Part shown: positions 9,077 to 18,305 of the stretch, one piece after another
Layout of the letters: each line of letters starts with the position of its first letter
Position numbering within the stretch: position 1 is the first letter of the stretch
Assembly (NCBI GenBank): GCA_039679375.1
Contig: JBDKVA010000037.1
Span: forward strand, 1 to 64,000
DNA: 64,000 bases
Source: JBDKVA01 sp039679375
GTDB taxonomy: Bacteria; Bacillota; Clostridia; Acetivibrionales; DTU013
Direction of reading: 5' to 3'
The notes under the pieces: generated by a model
What the model was told of the DNA's origin: nothing
Database searches by the model: none
What the model saw: only the letters and a program-made list of their open reading frames with translations
Translations under genes and position numbers: made by a program

Positions 9077-10075
9077 TTACTTCATAGCCTCTTCCACCGC
9101 AACAGCAACAGCAACCGTAGCTCCGACCATCGGATTGTTGCCCATGCCGAGGAAGCCCATCATTTCAACGTGTGCCGGCACAGATGAAGATCCCGCGAAC
9201 TGTGCATCGGAATGCATTCTGCCCATTGTATCGGTCATTCCGTAGGAAGCCGGGCCTGCAGCCATATTATCGGGATGCAGTGTCCTTCCGGTACCGCCGC
9301 CTGATGCAACAGAAAAATACTTTTTGCCCATTTCGACGCATTCCTTCTTATAGGTACCGGCTACAGGATGCTGGAACCTGGTCGGATTGGTAGAGTTGCC
9401 TGTAATTGAAACATCTACACCTTCAAAGTGCATGATGGCAACGCCTTCCCTGACATCGTCCGCGCCGTAGCATCTAATATTGCCCCTGTCTCCCTTGGAG
9501 TACTTGATTTCTTTAACAATCTCAAGCTTTCCGGTGTAGTAATCAAATTTAGTCTGAACATATGTAAAGCCGTTAATTCTCGAGATGACCTGTGCAGCGT
9601 CTTTACCAAGACCGTTGAGTATTACTTTCAGCGGTTCGGTTCTGACTTTATTTGCAGACTTTGCAATACCTATTGCACCTTCTGCTGCAGCAAAGGATTC
9701 ATGACCTGCAAGGAATGCAAAGCACTTGGTTTCATTGCGCAGCAGCATTGCTGCAAGGTTGCCGTGACCCAGTCCAACCTTTCTGTCATCCGCAACAGAA
9801 CCCGGAATACAAAAAGACTGCAATCCCTCGCCTATTACTTTGGCTGCATCGGAAGCCTTTTTACAGCCTCTCTTTATTGCTATTGCAGCGCCTGCCACAT
9901 ATGCCCAGCAGACATTTTCAAAGCAGATTGGCTGTATTTGTTTTGCTATTGTATAGGGATCAAATCCCTTTTCGTCACATATTTTTTTTGCTTCTTCTAA
10001 AGAGGCAATGCCATTTTTGTTCAATTCGGCATTGACCTTGTCGATCCTTCTTTCATAGCTTTCAAACAATGACAT
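9077..10075 (-). CDS. GGGtGRT family protein
   Basis: 332 residues carrying the family's naming motif SGGGTGRTLHPDN near residue 252, plus conserved Gly-rich stretches (VGLGHGNLAAMLLRNE, FLAGHESFAAAEGAIG). The family is known mainly from anaerobes and has no experimentally fixed function. Its gene commonly sits next to a NifU-like Fe-S scaffold gene, as here, where the scaffold is 20 nt upstream. The repeated pairing suggests a role in Fe-S or other metal-cofactor handling, which is inference. The protein has only a handful of Cys (such as CFENVCWAY, KRGCKK, SFCIPG). It begins with MSLFESYERRIDK and ends at a terminator. Confidence 0.9.
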   Translation of the reverse strand: MSLFESYERRIDKVNAELNKNGIASLEEAKKICDEKGFDPYTIAKQIQPICFENVCWAYVAGAAIAIKRGCKKASDAAKVIGEGLQSFCIPGSVADDRKVGLGHGNLAAMLLRNETKCFAFLAGHESFAAAEGAIGIAKSANKVRTEPLKVILNGLGKDAAQVISRINGFTYVQTKFDYYTGKLEIVKEIKYSKGDRGNIRCYGADDVREGVAIMHFEGVDVSITGNSTNPTRFQHPVAGTYKKECVEMGKKYFSVASGGGTGRTLHPDNMAAGPASYGMTDTMGRMHSDAQFAGSSSVPAHVEMMGFLGMGNNPMVGATVAVAVAVEEAMK

Positions 10076-10095
10076 GTTATTGACCCTCCCTCTTC

Positions 10096-10788
10096 TTATT
10101 CTTGTCTCGGATCGATTACTTTGGCAGCTTCATCGAACCGGCCATACTTACTGGTTGCCTTCTTTACAGCCTCATTTGCATCTGTGCCCTTCTTGATCAT
10201 GTCCATCATTTTGCCCATGTGCACAAATTCATACCCGATAATTTCGCTGTTTTCATCGAGGGCAATGTGGGTAACATAGCCTTCTGCCAACTCAAGGTAT
10301 CTTGGGCCCTTTGCCAAAGTACCATACATCGTACCGACCTGACTCCTCAGTCCCTTGCCTAAGTCCTCGAGGCCTGCGCCTATTGGCAGCCCGCCTTCCG
10401 AAAAAGCTGTTTGAGTTCTGCCGTAAGCGATCTGAAGGAATAATTCCCTCATGGCCGTATTGATTGCATCACAAACCAGGTCGGTATTGAGAGCCTCAAG
10501 AACAGTCTTGCCGATTAGTATCTCTGCCGCCATAGCAGCCGAATGTGTCATACCGGAGCATCCTATTGTTTCGACCAATGCTTCCTGTATTATACCTTCC
10601 TTGACATTGAGAGTAAGCTTGCAGGCTCCCTGCTGAGGTGCACACCAGCCTATGCCATGTGTCAGGCCTGATATGTCCTTGATTTCCTTTGACTGTACCC
10701 ATTTCCCTTCTTCGGGGATCGGCGCCGGTCCATGGTTCGGACCCTTTGCTACACATGTCATTCTTTCTACTTCATGCGAATAAATCAT
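10096..10788 (-). CDS. NifU/IscU-like iron-sulfur cluster assembly scaffold
   Basis: 231 residues. Candidate cluster-binding Cys lie in GWCAPQQGACKL, TIGCSGMTHSAA and DLVCDAIN, matching the pattern of a scaffold that assembles a [2Fe-2S] cluster and hands it to apoproteins in the cytoplasm. The C-terminal extension (LAEGYVTHIALDENSE, then a Lys-rich helical tail) is longer than in classical IscU. I chose ATG 10788 (MIYSHEVERMTC) because AAAGGGGT lies 6-7 nt upstream; the open frame continues to 10899 but that part looks untranslated. It is first of a two-gene operon with the GGGtGRT gene. No cysteine desulfurase is in the window. Confidence 0.85.
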   Translation of the reverse strand: MIYSHEVERMTCVAKGPNHGPAPIPEEGKWVQSKEIKDISGLTHGIGWCAPQQGACKLTLNVKEGIIQEALVETIGCSGMTHSAAMAAEILIGKTVLEALNTDLVCDAINTAMRELFLQIAYGRTQTAFSEGGLPIGAGLEDLGKGLRSQVGTMYGTLAKGPRYLELAEGYVTHIALDENSEIIGYEFVHMGKMMDMIKKGTDANEAVKKATSKYGRFDEAAKVIDPRQE

Positions 10789-11136
10789 TCTATAACCCCT
10801 TTCCATAACAAATAATTGCAAAAAACCAATTTTGATTTGCCTATATTTCATGCAAAAAAGAATTATTGCACATTTTTTTGCATTTATATTCCCAGGCACG
10901 CTGCAAAATTAAAGGTGCTGCAAAATTAACAATAATGCAAGCCACACCGACTAACATTCTACCATAATATACCCAAAAAGTATATGTGAATTTTTTATCA
11001 CACAAGACTGTTTTGTTTGCACTTTCCTTATTAAATACAATTGGATAGAATTGATAGTATAATGAAGAAATTCGCAGTATAATAGGTTAAGCGGTTGGTG
11101 GCTGTACTGATTCTATCAACAGAGGGGGAGAAACCG
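10789..11136. other. 348-bp divergent promoter region
   Basis: Separates the minus-strand Fe-S pair from plus-strand glgB, so both promoters must be here. It contains a 13-nt direct repeat GCTGCAAAATTAA at 10900-10912 and 10917-10929, 17 nt apart start to start, upstream of the Fe-S scaffold. Two TATAAT hexamers at 11058 and 11078 precede glgB, but neither has a good -35 at normal spacing. Confidence 0.45.
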
Positions 11137-13101
11137 GTGGATAATGGCGAAAGAACAGAAAATTGCCTTTCACAGATGATCACGGACTTTGATCTGCATC
11201 TTTTTAACGAAGGCAATCATCATAAAATATACGAAAAACTCGGTGCGCATCCGATGATTTTAAATGGTCAAAACGGCGTCCACTTTGCGGTTTGGGCCCC
11301 TTCTGCCAGAAGTGTCAGCGTAGTGGGCAATTTCAACTGCTGGGACGGCAGGTGTCACCCAATGCGCCCGCTTGCCTGTTCAGGCGTCTGGGAGCTTTTC
11401 ATACCTGGAATATGTTGCGGAGAGCTTTATAAATATGAGATCAGGACCCAGTGCAACGACCTTCTGATCAAATCCGATCCTTATGCCTTTTATACAGAAC
11501 TGCGTCCCGGTACCGCATCGATAGTCTATGATCTGGACGAATATGAGTGGAATGACAGGGAGTGGATGGTACGAAGGGATTCCGGAAACAACTTCAATAA
11601 ACCCGTTTCAATCTATGAGGTGCATCTTGGCTCCTGGGCCCAGACGAATGATGGTTATAACCGTTTCCTCACCTACAGGGATTTTGCAGCGAGCCTTGTC
11701 AATTACGTAGTAGAAATGGGCTATACGCATATCGAATTACTTCCTGTAGCCGAACATCCTCTGGACGATTCCTGGGGCTATCAGGTAACCGGCTACTATT
11801 CTGTCACAAGCAGATACGGCCGCCCGGAGGACTTTATGTTTCTTGTGGACGAATGCCACAAAAATGGTATCGGTGTGATTATGGACTGGGTGCCTGCACA
11901 TTTTCCGAAGGATGCACACGGCCTTGCCAGATTTGACGGCACCGCCCTGTATGAGCATCAGGATCCCCGACAGGGGGAGCATCCCGACTGGGGTACGCTG
12001 ATCTTCAATTATACCCGGCATGAGGTGAGAAATTTCCTCGTTTCCAATGCTGTTTTCTGGTTTGAAAAATACCATATCGACGGTATCAGGGCAGATGCCG
12101 TGGCGTCCATGCTCTACCTCGACTATGGCAGGAAAAAGGGTGAATGGATACCGAATCAGTGGGGCGGCAATCAGAATATCGGTGCGGTAGAATTCCTGAA
12201 GCAGCTGAACTCCGCCGTTTACAGCTATTTCCCGGGTATCATGATGATAGCCGAAGAGTCGACCTCCTGGCCTATGATCACTAAACCGCCGTATGCCGGC
12301 GGGCTTGGCTTTACTTACAAGTGGAACATGGGCTGGATGAATGACTTTCTTAGATACACCGCCATGGACCCGGTTTATCGAAAATATCATCACAACTACA
12401 TTACCTTCTCCATCATGTATGCCATGTCGGAGAATTTTGTACTGGTATTGTCACATGATGAGGTGGTCCATGGCAAGCGCTCCATGATTGAAAAAATGCC
12501 GGGCGATTACTGGCAGAAATTCGCAGGACTTAGAGTTGCCTACGGATATATGTTTGGCCACCCCGGCAAAAAGCTGCTTTTTATGGGCAACGATTTCGGC
12601 CAGTTCAAGGAATGGGATTTCAGGCACAGCCTGGACTGGCATCTGCTGGACTATGAAATGCACAGTAAGCTTCGGAATTTCGTACGCGATCTGAATAGGC
12701 TTTATACCTCGGACAAAGCGCTTTATGAGGTCGATTTCAGCTATGACGGGTTTGAGTGGCTGGATTGCAACGACAGTGACCACAGCATAGTGTCATTTCT
12801 CAGAAAAGGCGTAAACAAGGAGGACATGCTGGTGTTCGTATGCAATTTTACGCCCGTTGTATATAATAATTACAGGATCGGCGTACCATATGACGCTTTT
12901 TACAAAGAAGTCCTGAATAGCGACTCGGAGCTTTACGGAGGCAGTAACGTGGGAAATCTTGGAGGGCTTGCGGCAGAGTCTGTAGTGCATCAACAAAAGC
13001 CGTATTCCCTGAGTATGAACGTACCTCCGCTGGCTGTGGTGGTATTCAAGCCTGAATTTACCGGGGAAGATCATGGGGACGGTTCTTCTGTTTCCAGTTA
13101 A
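11137..13101 (+). CDS. glgB: 1,4-alpha-glucan branching enzyme
   Basis: About 655 residues, normal for GlgB. An N-terminal CBM48-type domain (HFAVWAPSARSVSVVGNFN) is followed by the GH13 barrel with DWVPAHFPKD, the nucleophile Asp in GIRADAVASML, the acid Glu in IAEESTSW and the late motif LSHDEVVHGK. It cuts alpha-1,4 links and makes alpha-1,6 branches in glycogen. I place the start at GTG 11137 because AGAGGGGGAG lies 6 nt upstream. A TTG at 11095 in the same frame has no ribosome site. No other glycogen gene is adjacent, so glgB stands alone here. Confidence 0.95.
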   Translation: MDNGERTENCLSQMITDFDLHLFNEGNHHKIYEKLGAHPMILNGQNGVHFAVWAPSARSVSVVGNFNCWDGRCHPMRPLACSGVWELFIPGICCGELYKYEIRTQCNDLLIKSDPYAFYTELRPGTASIVYDLDEYEWNDREWMVRRDSGNNFNKPVSIYEVHLGSWAQTNDGYNRFLTYRDFAASLVNYVVEMGYTHIELLPVAEHPLDDSWGYQVTGYYSVTSRYGRPEDFMFLVDECHKNGIGVIMDWVPAHFPKDAHGLARFDGTALYEHQDPRQGEHPDWGTLIFNYTRHEVRNFLVSNAVFWFEKYHIDGIRADAVASMLYLDYGRKKGEWIPNQWGGNQNIGAVEFLKQLNSAVYSYFPGIMMIAEESTSWPMITKPPYAGGLGFTYKWNMGWMNDFLRYTAMDPVYRKYHHNYITFSIMYAMSENFVLVLSHDEVVHGKRSMIEKMPGDYWQKFAGLRVAYGYMFGHPGKKLLFMGNDFGQFKEWDFRHSLDWHLLDYEMHSKLRNFVRDLNRLYTSDKALYEVDFSYDGFEWLDCNDSDHSIVSFLRKGVNKEDMLVFVCNFTPVVYNNYRIGVPYDAFYKEVLNSDSELYGGSNVGNLGGLAAESVVHQQKPYSLSMNVPPLAVVVFKPEFTGEDHGDGSSVSS

Positions 13102-13450
13102 AATTTTATAAATACTGCGCAGCAACCTAACATTGAATTGGAATTTATTCAAGTTGTAGACGAAACTCTAAATGCAAGATTCCGTCCACTGTACTGCGTG
13201 CAAAATTTCAAGTAGTGTGCGAATATTTTGGGTCAAAACTTATTTTCCGGCTTAATCTGTGCAAATTTTTAATTAATGCGCAGATATCTGGAATTTATTT
13301 ACTATACAATAAGCATTACTTCGAATTTTGCACACTTAACTGCAAAAATGTCAACATTAACTATTAGTTCACATAATAAAACATATATGATTTTATAGTA
13401 CCGATATTTACCCGCACAGCCAAATATCATAAACCCAACATCCTTACTTT
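13102..13450. other. 349-bp convergent gap, nothing identified
   Basis: Lies between the ends of glgB (plus) and the RpiB-type gene (minus). AT-rich, with scattered TGCAAAAT words, but no clear hairpin with U-run, repeat or gene. Confidence 0.5.
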
Positions 13451-13903
13451 TTACAGGTGCATGTATTTGCGTTCATACGCCTTTATTTGTTCGACCTTGG
13501 CAGTTGAACCGCCGCCTGCAAAATCACTATGGAGCCAGATCATTACAAGTTGTTTCGCCAATTCAATGCCGATGACGCGGGCGCCCATGCAAATAATCTG
13601 CGCATCATTACTCTTTCTGGAGCGTTCTGCGGAAAAGGAGTCATGACAAACTGCTGCACGGATACCTGGGATTTTATTTGCTGAAATTGACATACCGATT
13701 CCCGTTCCGCAAAGCAGAATGCCTCGTTCCGCTTCGCCGCGAACAATCGCTTCACCAACGGCTACAGCAATGTCAGGATACAGCACAGGGGCTTCGTCAT
13801 ACGTACCGAAGTCAATCATCTCGATGCCTTGTTCCGTAAGCATGTCCCGTATAGTATTTTTATAGTTCAAAGCTGCTTCATCACAGCCAATAGCGATTTT
13901 CAT
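13451..13903 (-). CDS. RpiB/LacAB-family sugar-phosphate isomerase
   Basis: 150 residues with the full family pattern: GCDEAALNYKN at the start, the active-site loop LLCGTGIGMSISANKIPGIR (catalytic Cys near 65), and HDSFSAERSRKSNDAQIICMGARVIG. The family interconverts aldose and ketose phosphates such as ribose-5-P/ribulose-5-P or tetrose phosphates. It is last gene of a long minus-strand operon, just after dhaL and dhaK. In the known tetritol pathways of mycobacteria, an RpiB-type isomerase works on erythrulose phosphate made by a Dha-type kinase, and the same pairing here hints at a ketose-phosphate product, by inference. A plain rpiB role in the pentose pathway is the alternative. Confidence 0.88.
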   Translation of the reverse strand: MKIAIGCDEAALNYKNTIRDMLTEQGIEMIDFGTYDEAPVLYPDIAVAVGEAIVRGEAERGILLCGTGIGMSISANKIPGIRAAVCHDSFSAERSRKSNDAQIICMGARVIGIELAKQLVMIWLHSDFAGGGSTAKVEQIKAYERKYMHL

Positions 13904-13942
13904 ATTCGATTCCTTCTTTGCTTTTCGTATTCGTTCAGCTTA

Positions 13943-14587
13943 TCAGCGTATCATCTTGCGGATCGCTTCCGACATTGCTTTGAGAATAATATAACAGGAC
14001 GCGGCACCGGCATCGAGAACTCCCCGGGATCGCTCACCCAGGCGGCTGGATCGGCCGAATTTCGCAACCATACCGACTGTGGCGTCTTTACCCGCCTCGG
14101 CAGCTTTCTCCATTTTAGCCAGAGCAGTGCAGAAGTCATCATTCCCCTCCAGAGCGGTCTTGAAGCTATCGCGAGCAGGGATCAGGGTATCCATAAGGGT
14201 TTTGTCACCTGTTTTGGCTTCAATAATCGTCTCCAAACCCGAGGTTGCTGCTTCCAACATACCAAGGAACGCCGCTGCATCTATTTCTGTTTTATCTTTT
14301 ATAGAATCAGCCATTTCCATAAAAATGGTGCCATAGATTGGCCCCATTGAGCCTCCGATTTCAGAAAATAGAATGTTTCCTAATTCATCGATGGCTTTAG
14401 AAAATGAAAGCTGGCGATCCTGCATACGGCTTTCACATATAGTAAAACCCTTGTTCATGTTGATGCCATGGTCTCCGTCACCAATCAATCCATCCACCTC
14501 AGACAGATAAGCCTTGTTCGCCTGTATGGCCTGAATCATTGCCTGGATAATAACTTTCCCGCTTTTATTATCAAATGCTTGCATCAT
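13943..14587 (-). CDS. dhaL: Dihydroxyacetone kinase subunit DhaL (nucleotide-binding)
   Basis: 214 residues. The magnesium-nucleotide loop DGLIGDGDHGINM (three Asp/His ligands) is near residue 35, with GSMGPIYGT and GRSSRLGERSRG further on. DhaL carries the ADP/ATP that phosphorylates the ketone held covalently by DhaK. It follows dhaK by 15 nt, with GGAGGT before the ATG. No phosphotransfer subunit DhaM is present anywhere in the window, so the phosphate donor (ATP, or PEP through a distant DhaM) cannot be decided here. Confidence 0.92.
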   Translation of the reverse strand: MMQAFDNKSGKVIIQAMIQAIQANKAYLSEVDGLIGDGDHGINMNKGFTICESRMQDRQLSFSKAIDELGNILFSEIGGSMGPIYGTIFMEMADSIKDKTEIDAAAFLGMLEAATSGLETIIEAKTGDKTLMDTLIPARDSFKTALEGNDDFCTALAKMEKAAEAGKDATVGMVAKFGRSSRLGERSRGVLDAGAASCYIILKAMSEAIRKMIR

Positions 14588-14602
14588 ATGTTTACCTCCC
14601 AG

Positions 14603-15610
14603 TCAAATACCTGGTGCGAATTGCTTTAAGCCCATTGTCTCTGTTTCTGCGTCTAAACACGTTTTCAGTTCGCAGTCCAGTTTCATTATCGTTAAAGTAG
14701 CACCCATCATATCCAGCGACGTAAAGTAATTGCCTGCATAGGACCGATATACCTTGATTCCTGCCTGTGACAGCAGCTTCTCCACTTCGTTATATAGAAT
14801 ATACAATTCCATAACCGGTGTTGCACCAAGTCCGGAGACCAGTACAGCTACTTCGTCTCCGGCTGAAAACGGATAATCCGGCAAAATGGTATCCAGCATG
14901 CGCCGGGCCATCTGAGCGGCTGTTTCCAGTGGGCATACGGCAATACCCGGTTCTCCGTGATGCCCGATACCGATCTCCATGGTACCGGTTTTGATTTCAA
15001 AATTGGGGCGTCCGACAGCCGGCAGCGTGCAGGGAGTCAATCCGATACCTACACTGCGGGTGCTATCGATGGCCTTCTGTGCGGCGGCGATGACTTCATC
15101 CAGGGACGCACCGCCGGCGGCCTTGGCTCCTCCAACCTTCCACATCAGTATTTCGCCGGCTACTCCGCGCCGCTTCTGCAACTGATCTTTCGGTGCTGAG
15201 GCTACATCATCATTGGCCACCACGGTTTTAACCTCGATGCCTTCCCGTTGGGCCATTTTAACCGCCATTTTTACATTCATATTGTCACCGGAATAATTGC
15301 CATAAAGGCAGGCGACTCCATGACCGCCATCAGCTGCCTTGAAGGCATCCAAAAAGGCTTTCGCGGTCGGAGAAGAAAAAATCTCACCAACTGCAACCGC
15401 ATCAATCATGCCACGGCCAACGTATCCAATAAAAGCCGGCTTATGACCGGAGCCGCCGCCGGTAACCAGTCCGACCCGATCCTGCGGAGCATTCCTGTAT
15501 TTCACAACTCTGGGATTGCCGGTGCCTGTCACGATGTCCCTATGCACTTTCAGATACCCTTCGAGCATTTCTTCAACAACATAATCAGGATTATTAATAA
15601 TTCTCTGCAT
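14603..15610 (-). CDS. dhaK: Dihydroxyacetone kinase subunit DhaK (substrate-binding)
   Basis: 336 residues. Family motifs are TGGGSGHKPAFIGYVG near residue 50 and GIGHHGEPGIAV near 205, which holds the His that forms a hemiaminal bond with the ketone substrate. ATG 15610 is preceded by AGGAGGAAGACG, so the longer frame to 15646 is not used. Upstream is the FucI-like isomerase gene, whose stop lies 25 nt before this start. In this setting the true substrate may be a ketose such as erythrulose or another isomerase product and not dihydroxyacetone itself. That is inference from neighbours. Confidence 0.92.
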   Translation of the reverse strand: MQRIINNPDYVVEEMLEGYLKVHRDIVTGTGNPRVVKYRNAPQDRVGLVTGGGSGHKPAFIGYVGRGMIDAVAVGEIFSSPTAKAFLDAFKAADGGHGVACLYGNYSGDNMNVKMAVKMAQREGIEVKTVVANDDVASAPKDQLQKRRGVAGEILMWKVGGAKAAGGASLDEVIAAAQKAIDSTRSVGIGLTPCTLPAVGRPNFEIKTGTMEIGIGHHGEPGIAVCPLETAAQMARRMLDTILPDYPFSAGDEVAVLVSGLGATPVMELYILYNEVEKLLSQAGIKVYRSYAGNYFTSLDMMGATLTIMKLDCELKTCLDAETETMGLKQFAPGI

Positions 15611-15635
15611 CGTCTTCCTCCTAATTCCTTCACCC

Positions 15636-17048
15636 TCACTGATCAAGCCGCTCCACTGGAATATTGAGCATCTTGCAGATCATTTCCAGATCAGCAGTCC
15701 AATCCCCATAAATGGCATGACAATGATTCGAATCATATTTATCCAGGAATACTTTATGACTGACCGGCAGTTTTGCAAAAACATGAGGCCACTCCTCTGT
15801 TGTTTCCTTCATTTTCTTACGATCCAGCTCAACAAATTCTGCCGGTATAATGGTCATCCGGTATTTTCCTTCGGTACGGTTCAATCGTGCGATCGTCGCT
15901 TGGCCAGCCCTGGTCATGCAATTGACATGGGCTCCGCCACCGGAATAGATGGGAAGGCAGGGATAGAGCGAAACCTGTTTCAGATTTTCAGCCGGATTGT
16001 CGGAACGCCCGGCATACCAGGTAGACTGCGACCCGCAATTGCAAAACACCATAACATCCTCATCCTTGTCATAGTGACGAACATCCATGAAAATGACCGG
16101 ATCCTGTGAAAGCAGGTGCAGGATCTGCATTGTCAGCGCCGCATCCGAATCCGCTTCGCAAGCCATGACGGTTGGTTGCTTCGGTCCGTCCCAGTCATAA
16201 GGATCATTGCAGAAAGCAGCTGACAGGCACTCGGTGCAATAATTGCGGCTCATTTCGTAGTGGCATTTTATACCGATAAAGTCATATTGGTGGTCTTTGA
16301 TGATTTTCTTAACCGCTTCATAGTGCCTGATCTGAGTTTTGAGCTTTTCGCGGGTCAGCCGGTCATTATCATAATAAATATGGCCGACATTAGCTTCAAG
16401 CCAGTTTACCCCCTTTTCGACTTGCTCCTCAGGTATGGTTTCAGCAATACGGACAATTTCACTCTGATCCAGATGATCGATATCGATGCCGAACAAGCGC
16501 TGCCAGTCTTGCATGCTCGCCGTTGCACTATACATGCCGAGGCTTCTGCCGCCGATCAAACCGTATTTCTGTCCTTTTAACGTATTAATGACCCTGGCAC
16601 AGCGGGCAAATTGAAGATACTGCTTAAGAACTTCCGGTTCGTTGACATCCCCCGAAACACGGAAATGTTCGATTCCAAGGTGATGAAGCGCTCCGCCGGC
16701 CGCCAGCATAGACACCATTCCAGGCCAGTCCGGATTTAAATTAGCTGCAAGCAAATAAGGAGGCTTACCGAATTGGGCAGCGATTGCCGAGAAATTCGGG
16801 TAAGCAAAAACACCATATGAGAAAATGGTGCCATCCACATCGTTGGCTGCCAAAAACTGTGCTTCTTCCTTTGCAGATTGAACCGAACAGACGAGAGAAC
16901 GGGCAGGAACCACATCCACATCTCCGCTTGCGGATAAAGCTTTTACAATGGAATCCATCTGAGTTTGCACGATACCTTTCAACTCTTCATGGACAGCAGG
17001 CTCTCCATCCGAAAAACCAATAATCCCAATTTTGGGTTTACGTAACAT
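15636..17048 (-). CDS. L-fucose/L-arabinose isomerase family protein
   Basis: 470 residues, shorter than classical FucI (about 590). The C-terminal signature SNHCHAIYGDWTADLEMIC is typical of the FucI-type metal-dependent ketol-isomerase fold. Acidic and His residues suitable for Mn binding occur in CEADSDAALTMQIL and MDVRHYDKDEDV. Cys-rich stretches (CHYEMSRNYCTEC, CNCGSQS) are notable. It should interconvert an aldose and a ketose in the cytoplasm, feeding the DhaK-DhaL kinase next door. GGAGG precedes the ATG, and a LacI-type palindrome lies at 17069-17082 just upstream. Substrate unknown. Confidence 0.82.
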   Translation of the reverse strand: MLRKPKIGIIGFSDGEPAVHEELKGIVQTQMDSIVKALSASGDVDVVPARSLVCSVQSAKEEAQFLAANDVDGTIFSYGVFAYPNFSAIAAQFGKPPYLLAANLNPDWPGMVSMLAAGGALHHLGIEHFRVSGDVNEPEVLKQYLQFARCARVINTLKGQKYGLIGGRSLGMYSATASMQDWQRLFGIDIDHLDQSEIVRIAETIPEEQVEKGVNWLEANVGHIYYDNDRLTREKLKTQIRHYEAVKKIIKDHQYDFIGIKCHYEMSRNYCTECLSAAFCNDPYDWDGPKQPTVMACEADSDAALTMQILHLLSQDPVIFMDVRHYDKDEDVMVFCNCGSQSTWYAGRSDNPAENLKQVSLYPCLPIYSGGGAHVNCMTRAGQATIARLNRTEGKYRMTIIPAEFVELDRKKMKETTEEWPHVFAKLPVSHKVFLDKYDSNHCHAIYGDWTADLEMICKMLNIPVERLDQ

Positions 17049-17068
17049 ATTTAAGCCTCCTTGTAAAA

Positions 17069-17082
17069 TTTAATCGTTTCAA
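17069..17082 (-). promoter_or_regulatory. LacI-type operator candidate, site C
   Basis: On the minus strand TTGAAACGATTAAA, matching the pattern TTGAAA-YG-WTTMAA shared with 19229-19242 and 24338-24351. It sits 21 nt ahead of the FucI-like start codon and downstream of the lacI-type gene, so it could control an internal promoter. Confidence 0.5.
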
Positions 17083-17211
17083 TTTTTTTGCATGATCGAA
17101 AAAGTGAAAAGACTTAATATAGGGATAGTATAAAAATTAAAATCCTTATAGTAAAATGAGTAAATAAAATTTGAGACGTTGATTATTAGTATTATCTATA
17201 TAGCAGTGCAA

Positions 17212-18228
17212 TCATGTATTCAGATTCTTTACAGAATCCTGGATGATTATTTCAGGTTTCATCACAATTTGTCTGGGATAATCATTGCGATTGTTCAATT
17301 TATCAATTAACAGCTGGGCAGATGCCTTGCTGATTTCCGCATCCATCTGCTGGATATAAGTGAGCTGAGGGGTAATTAGTTTCTCATATCCGACGTTGCC
17401 ATAGGAGACGATAGACATTTCATCCGGAATACGAATCCCATATTCCTTTGCCGCCAGCAAGCAGCCATAAGTAATCATCTGGCTCCCGCAGATAATTGCT
17501 GTCGGCCTTTCGTCAGGATCCTGCCGCACATACCATTTCATGAATTCAAGTCCGCATTTTGTATTAAACTCTCCAAACCAGATATAGCGATTGTTGATAG
17601 GCAATTCATTATCATACATCGTCCTGGTATATCCATTAAACCGGTCTACATTTGTGCTCAAAGATTTTGGCCCGGTGACCAGTGCAATACGTTTATGCCC
17701 GTTTTGAATCAAATGGGATGTAGCTATCCTGGCAGAATTTTGTTTATCGGCGTATACAGTATCAAATATATTCGCCTGCGGTTTTCTATCCACAAATACA
17801 ACAGCAGTTCCGGTATGCATGATCTTCTGCAACAAATCCTCATTTTGTCCGGACGAAGTAATCAGGATGCCATCTACCCGTTTCTCCCAGAGGTAATTTA
17901 TATATTTATGTTCCAGCTCACTGCTGTCCCTGCTGCTGAAAACAACAAGCAAATACCCTTCAAGAGTCATTGTCTGTTCGATTTGGTTAATTAAATTAAT
18001 ATAAAATTCATCGACCAGATTCGGGACTATGATGCCGACAATATTACGTTTGTTACTCTTTAAGTTCTTCGCGTATTGGTTCGGCCGAAAATTCAACTCT
18101 TTAATTGCTTCTTGAATTCTCTCCATATTCTGCTTTTTTACATTAACAGCACCATTAATAACGCGTGATACCGTTCCGATTGAAACCCCTGCTCTTTCAG
18201 CAACATCACTAATTGTCGGATCCTTCAT
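17212..18228 (-). CDS. LacI-family transcriptional repressor
   Basis: 339 residues. The N-terminal helix-turn-helix reads ISDVAERAGVSIGTVSRVIN, followed by the hinge helix region and a periplasmic-binding-protein-like sensor domain (VGIIVPNLVDEFYINLINQI ...). LacI regulators bind CG-centred palindromes and release them on binding a sugar or sugar phosphate. I prefer the second ATG (18228), as AAGGGG is 5 nt upstream of it and only 2 nt from the first. The gene lies inside the locus it probably regulates, and three similar palindromes are found in that locus. Confidence 0.93.
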   Translation of the reverse strand: MKDPTISDVAERAGVSIGTVSRVINGAVNVKKQNMERIQEAIKELNFRPNQYAKNLKSNKRNIVGIIVPNLVDEFYINLINQIEQTMTLEGYLLVVFSSRDSSELEHKYINYLWEKRVDGILITSSGQNEDLLQKIMHTGTAVVFVDRKPQANIFDTVYADKQNSARIATSHLIQNGHKRIALVTGPKSLSTNVDRFNGYTRTMYDNELPINNRYIWFGEFNTKCGLEFMKWYVRQDPDERPTAIICGSQMITYGCLLAAKEYGIRIPDEMSIVSYGNVGYEKLITPQLTYIQQMDAEISKASAQLLIDKLNNRNDYPRQIVMKPEIIIQDSVKNLNT

Positions 18229-18305
18229 CATAACCCCTTATTTCTTGAATATTTCATTTTCATAAATACCCTTTACTTTTCTTTTATATCTATTTTAGCA
18301 GGTTG

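Noticed and set aside
9428..10000. A 190-codon plus-strand open frame antisense to the GGGtGRT gene
   Set aside because: Cys-rich nonsense composition typical of a shadow frame; the minus-strand gene has a clear family and ribosome site.
10789..10899. N-terminal extension of the Fe-S scaffold to 10899
   Set aside because: The extension is AT-rich with no similarity to scaffold proteins, and a good ribosome site precedes ATG 10788.
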